Shown one piece after another: positions 61,091-64,000 of a DNA stretch of 64,000 nucleotides. The DNA is from Bacteriovorax sp037444575 (lineage in GTDB: Bacteria > Bdellovibrionota > Bacteriovoracia > Bacteriovoracales > Bacteriovoracaceae), in the NCBI GenBank assembly GCA_037444575.1, contig JBBIME010000013.1, positions 1 to 64,000 of the forward strand, written 5' to 3'. Both the position numbers and the translations under genes were made by a program. Positions within the stretch are counted from its first letter, which is position 1. Every line of letters begins with the position of its first letter. The notes below the pieces were generated by a model. That model ran no database searches. It was given only the letters and a program-made list of their open reading frames with translations, and was not told where the DNA came from.

Positions 61091-62290
61091 CTATCTCATA
61101 GGTACACAACCAGACTCATACTCTTGGGTGTATTTAGCTCCAGGGCACTTCCAAGTTCCGTGATAGTCTTTGTATTTAGCTGGTTTGGTTGAATTGTTAA
61201 CTGGAGTATATGAAGGGGGCTCAATTTGTGTGTAAGTTTTTGTTGAGAGTCTTTTTTCAGTCAACTTCAATCCAGGTTTTTCAATCCAGGTCAAACTATT
61301 GTTCTCACCAAATATGTGAGCTGATTCAATCAATGTGTTTAAATCAACCCATCCATCATTGTTGTGTCTCTGCCAGGACTCACCATAACTATTGTGAACC
61401 TTGACGACCTTCTTACAATCATTATTTTTGCACACTTCTTTGATTCCAACCAAGGTTGTGGCATGTCCTGAATCTATCGGGCATGGATTCCCTGGAAGCG
61501 CACAAAGGGAAATTTGAACGGGAATATTGGAAATAAGAAGAGACTCAATTTTTTTTGACATACCTTCTTCTGAAAAATTTTCTTTTCCGCTTGGATAAGT
61601 TCTAGTTACGAATTTAGGAATATTGGCCATTTTATCATCTTGTAAGCATTCCGCAGGAAGAATTGCTTTGTAGAGAAATTCATCAACTGACTTAGCATCT
61701 GTAAAAGCATTCCGAATTTGCTCAGCAGGAGTTTTAATATTGACGAGTGTGGCCTTAATTGTATCTGCTAAACAGCTTGTACAATCATTTGATTTAGTTG
61801 TTTTTCCACTGTCATCGATTCCTTTATATTCATTCCATTTTCTTATTAAAAAGCTCCAGCCTTTTTTTTCATTTGTTGTGATTTGGTTTTGACTGTTGGC
61901 CATCTGGTAAACAAGAGTAGAAAACTTAACACATTCCTCTTTAGCTATTTTGCCGTTAGATCTTTCGATATTAGAGAGAATTCGGGTAGGATTTCCACCT
62001 TCAACTAAACTTCTTACTTCTCGATGAGAAGTAACATCAAAAGTAGAGAGGAAATCATTGGGATCACTGCAATCTAAATTCAATTCATGACATCGATAAT
62101 TTTCTAAAAGTGTCGTCGCAGAAAAGCCATAACAAAGACCGATATCATCTTGGGCCTTTATAGGAGACATCGGTGTAACTTCGTACACTGATCCATTGTC
62201 AGTGTAGTCTTGATCAACTGTCACATATGGATACGTTGCAAACGCATTTAAACTGAACAAAAGAATGGTCATAAAAATTGGGTATTTCAT
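61091..62290 (-). CDS. Secreted papain-like cysteine protease (C1-type)
   Basis: A 399-residue exported protein. The signal peptide ends near NAFA (residue 18). Catalytic residues: Gln47 (oxyanion), Cys53 in DDIGLCYGFSA, His276 in DSGHATTLVG, and Asn300 in KVHNSYGESW, with Trp306, the papain N-S-W-G-like motif. There is no long pro-peptide. A Pro/Thr-rich tail and two more cysteines follow the domain. It ends within 4 bases of the upstream gene and probably shares its transcript. Confidence 0.85.
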   Translation of the reverse strand: MKYPIFMTILLFSLNAFATYPYVTVDQDYTDNGSVYEVTPMSPIKAQDDIGLCYGFSATTLLENYRCHELNLDCSDPNDFLSTFDVTSHREVRSLVEGGNPTRILSNIERSNGKIAKEECVKFSTLVYQMANSQNQITTNEKKGWSFLIRKWNEYKGIDDSGKTTKSNDCTSCLADTIKATLVNIKTPAEQIRNAFTDAKSVDEFLYKAILPAECLQDDKMANIPKFVTRTYPSGKENFSEEGMSKKIESLLISNIPVQISLCALPGNPCPIDSGHATTLVGIKEVCKNNDCKKVVKVHNSYGESWQRHNNDGWVDLNTLIESAHIFGENNSLTWIEKPGLKLTEKRLSTKTYTQIEPPSYTPVNNSTKPAKYKDYHGTWKCPGAKYTQEYESGCVPMR

Positions 62291-62655
62291 TTTTTGTACT
62301 TCTTAAAAAAGTCCCAGGAATCCACAAAATATTTGTCTTCTAATAGGCAGTAGTCATATTCACTGTGTTTTTTATCTTCCAATATGATAGAAGATCCTAC
62401 AGCGGAGTGGCAGAAATCAGAAGCCGGATTGCCGATAGTTTGATCTGTTCTTTTTTTTGGGAGTACTTTTTTTTCTTGTGAGAGTATTTTTAGACAATGG
62501 TTTTTTTCGCGAAGGCATTCACTGTTTACGTGAACTCCTTGAAGTTCAGAGACATCAATTTTTTTAACTGTCTTTGAGTCTGTCCTAACGAGAAGCTCCA
62601 AAGCGCTGAGCGATGAAGCGAAGGTAAGACAGATTGTTATTATGAGTATCTTCAT
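62287..62655 (-). CDS. Small exported protein of unknown function
   Basis: A 122-residue protein with a signal peptide (MKILIITICLTFASSLSA) and four cysteines in the mature part (SECLREKNHCLK, DFCHSAV, YDYCLLED). It overlaps the protease start by 4 bases, so it could be a chaperone, inhibitor or pro-partner for it. This is inferred from position only. Confidence 0.65.
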   Translation of the reverse strand: MKILIITICLTFASSLSALELLVRTDSKTVKKIDVSELQGVHVNSECLREKNHCLKILSQEKKVLPKKRTDQTIGNPASDFCHSAVGSSIILEDKKHSEYDYCLLEDKYFVDSWDFFKKYKK

Positions 62656-62710
62656 AGAAGATTTCTCGGATTATTGTGAAAATTATTTACAGAGCAGAGT
62701 TGTCGGGTAT

Positions 62711-62830
62711 TTATTTTTTTGTCTTAACTCGTACGCGAACTCGGGATTTCTCAATATCAGTTTTTGTGACAAAAACCATTAACGTGACGGCCGATCCTAA
62801 GGCGAGAACTGCTAAATCTAAAAAATTCAT
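62711..62830 (-). CDS. 39-residue single-pass membrane protein
   Basis: A short frame starting ATG at 62830, with AAGAGG six bases upstream. It encodes MNFLDLAVLALGSAVTLMVF, then a Lys/Arg-rich end (RVRVRVKTKK). It has one membrane helix followed by a cationic tail. It is the only gene-like element I see in the 338-base gap between 62656 and 62993. Confidence 0.6.
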   Translation of the reverse strand: MNFLDLAVLALGSAVTLMVFVTKTDIEKSRVRVRVKTKK

Positions 62831-62993
62831 GTTTAAACCTCTTTTTTAAGTTCGCTATTTCTTATCGACCAATTTTAAACTTTCTTAACCGGCCCTTCAG
62901 CTTTTTAAGGGGGGGAAAGTCTTACGTGTTTTCTTATGGCATTTCTCTCTATATCATTAGATTTATATTTATATATTTCTAACGGAGTAAAAG

Positions 62994-64000
62994 ATGGGAC
63001 TAGGGCATAGACAAAAGGCCTTGGAAATTAATTTAAACCCCAATATCTACGGCACATTTGCAGAAATTGGTGCTGGTCAGGAAGTCGCACGACATTTCTT
63101 TCGTGCTGGCGGAGCTGCTGGAACAATCGCTAAAAGTATTTCAGCTTATGATATGACAATGAGTGATGCTATCTACGGAAAAGAGGCCTCTGGCCGCTAT
63201 GTTTGTGAAGATAGACTTCAGAAAATGCTCGATACAGAATTTAATATTTTGATTGAAAGACTTACTGAAACTCGTCATAAAGAGACATTGTTTTTTGCTT
63301 TCGCTGACACCGTAGCTGCCAAATCTTATAAGGGAACTGGCGAGCATCACGGCTGGATTGGAATTAAATTTCAACACAAACCAAAAGCAAAGCCTTCTCA
63401 AGTAATCATTCACATAAGCATGCTTGATGCTGAAAATATTCAACAGCAAGAGGCCATTGGACTTCTTGGAGTGAATTTAGTCTATGCTGTGTACCACGAT
63501 ATCTCTGATCGTGAGAGCTTTGTTATGGGATTAATGGATGGACTTACAAGCTCAAGAGTAAAAATTGATATGATCCGCGTTTCTGGTGAAGCGTTTAAAG
63601 GTGTTGATTCAAGACTTCTGTGTCTTGAATTAGTAAAAATGAAATTATGCGAAGCCGTTATTTTTGATGTCGATGGAGAAGTCTTACAGGCCTCAGATGT
63701 TCTTTACAAAAAAAATGTTTTAGTTGTTCGTGGGGGATATCGTCCGCCGACAAATTTAAGTCTTGATATGTTAGAGTGTGGTCTTAGAAAATTTAAGGCT
63801 TCGCTCGATCCAAATGAAAGGGAAAACATCATTGTTATTCCCGAAATAAGTATGTCGCAACTTTTGGATCGAGGAGAGGTTGATAATGAGGATTTCCTGG
63901 CCAGAGTTGATCTTTTGTCGGCCCTGGGACAAAGAGTGCTTATTTCCAATTCAGACTCCTACAGCGATCTAAACATTTTCTTTACAAAATACGCTAAGAA
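62994..64000 (+). CDS. Conserved protein of unknown function, 3' end outside window
   Basis: A partial gene of 335 codons without a stop. ATG 62994 follows ACGGAG. It begins MGLGHRQKALEINLNPNIYG, then TFAEIGAGQEVARHFFRAGG and SAYDMTMSDAIYG. I recall this sequence type as a widespread roughly 480-residue cytoplasmic family that databases name inconsistently (TonB-dependent receptor, nicotinate-nucleotide adenylyltransferase); neither name fits, as there is no barrel or signal peptide. Function is unknown. Confidence 0.8.
   Translation, partial: MGLGHRQKALEINLNPNIYGTFAEIGAGQEVARHFFRAGGAAGTIAKSISAYDMTMSDAIYGKEASGRYVCEDRLQKMLDTEFNILIERLTETRHKETLFFAFADTVAAKSYKGTGEHHGWIGIKFQHKPKAKPSQVIIHISMLDAENIQQQEAIGLLGVNLVYAVYHDISDRESFVMGLMDGLTSSRVKIDMIRVSGEAFKGVDSRLLCLELVKMKLCEAVIFDVDGEVLQASDVLYKKNVLVVRGGYRPPTNLSLDMLECGLRKFKASLDPNERENIIVIPEISMSQLLDRGEVDNEDFLARVDLLSALGQRVLISNSDSYSDLNIFFTKYAK

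Noticed and set aside
62885..62935. CCCTT...AAGGG stem-loop as a terminator
   Set aside because: No T run follows on either strand and no gene end lies beside it on the correct side.
1..64000. CRISPR arrays, insertion sequences, prophage, integrases, tRNA genes
   Set aside because: No regularly spaced direct repeats, transposase or phage structural genes, attachment sites or complete cloverleaf sequences were seen by eye.

Overview
The window is AT-rich chromosomal DNA from a Gram-negative bacterium. An LPS-assembly protein (LptD), lipoproteins with lipoboxes, an outer-membrane barrel and many Sec signal peptides show the envelope type. The gene set looks like a predatory or predator-related member of the Bdellovibrionota, most like the Bacteriovoracia: a wide set of exported peptidases, a TPR plus winged-helix regulator, a lone CpaF ATPase, and many short lineage-specific exported proteins. 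The taxonomic call is an inference from gene content. I found no CRISPR array, insertion sequence, prophage, complete tRNA or integrase.

Layout. 1-2.4 kb: the 3' end of a 5S rRNA and its terminator, then rimM-trmD-SPOUT methyltransferase-rplS. 2.4-6.1 kb: rnhB, a small YraN-like nuclease-fold protein, a STAS protein, rsmI and a metallo-beta-lactamase-fold hydrolase. 6.1-14.2 kb: an exported Cys-repeat protein, then folC-lptD-pabA/trpG-like-TrpF-like-surE-nlpD-like. 14.2-17.9 kb (mostly minus): DEDDh exonuclease, small [2Fe-2S] protein, lipoprotein, trypsin-like protease. 17.9-27.5 kb (minus): a long run thrS-ddl-[aminotransferase/GNAT/pseudo-aminotransferase fusion]-C45 acyltransferase-class III aminotransferase-scoA-scoB. 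It resembles a rewired version of the Bacillus yodTSRQP-kamA beta-lysine type of lysine pathway and is the most unusual part of the window. 27.7-36.2 kb: TPR regulator, rimI, then rimP-nusA-infB-rbfA-truB behind a probable transcription attenuator. 36.3-48.6 kb: membrane-tethered ferredoxin, chemoreceptor, M14 peptidase, a PTPS-III-like protein, rnhA, phosphatase, FKBP, an HExxH protease, exported Hsp20-like protein, cupredoxin-like protein with an apparent ATT start, cpaF and nth. 48.6-55 kb: murI-eno-histidine kinase and envelope proteins. 55-60 kb (minus): AlkB, LexA, DinB, then a MenE-MenH fusion. 60-64 kb: exported proteins including a papain-like protease, a 39-residue membrane protein, and the start of a large conserved gene cut by the window end.

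Working together: translation, ribosome maturation and RNA modification genes dominate (rimM, trmD, rplS, rsmI, rimI, rimP, nusA, infB, rbfA, truB, thrS). DNA repair (lexA, dinB, alkB-like, nth, rnhA, rnhB) and envelope functions (lptD, nlpD-like, murI, ddl, exported peptidases) are the other main groups. Functions were read from conserved motifs and gene order by eye; no database search was run.
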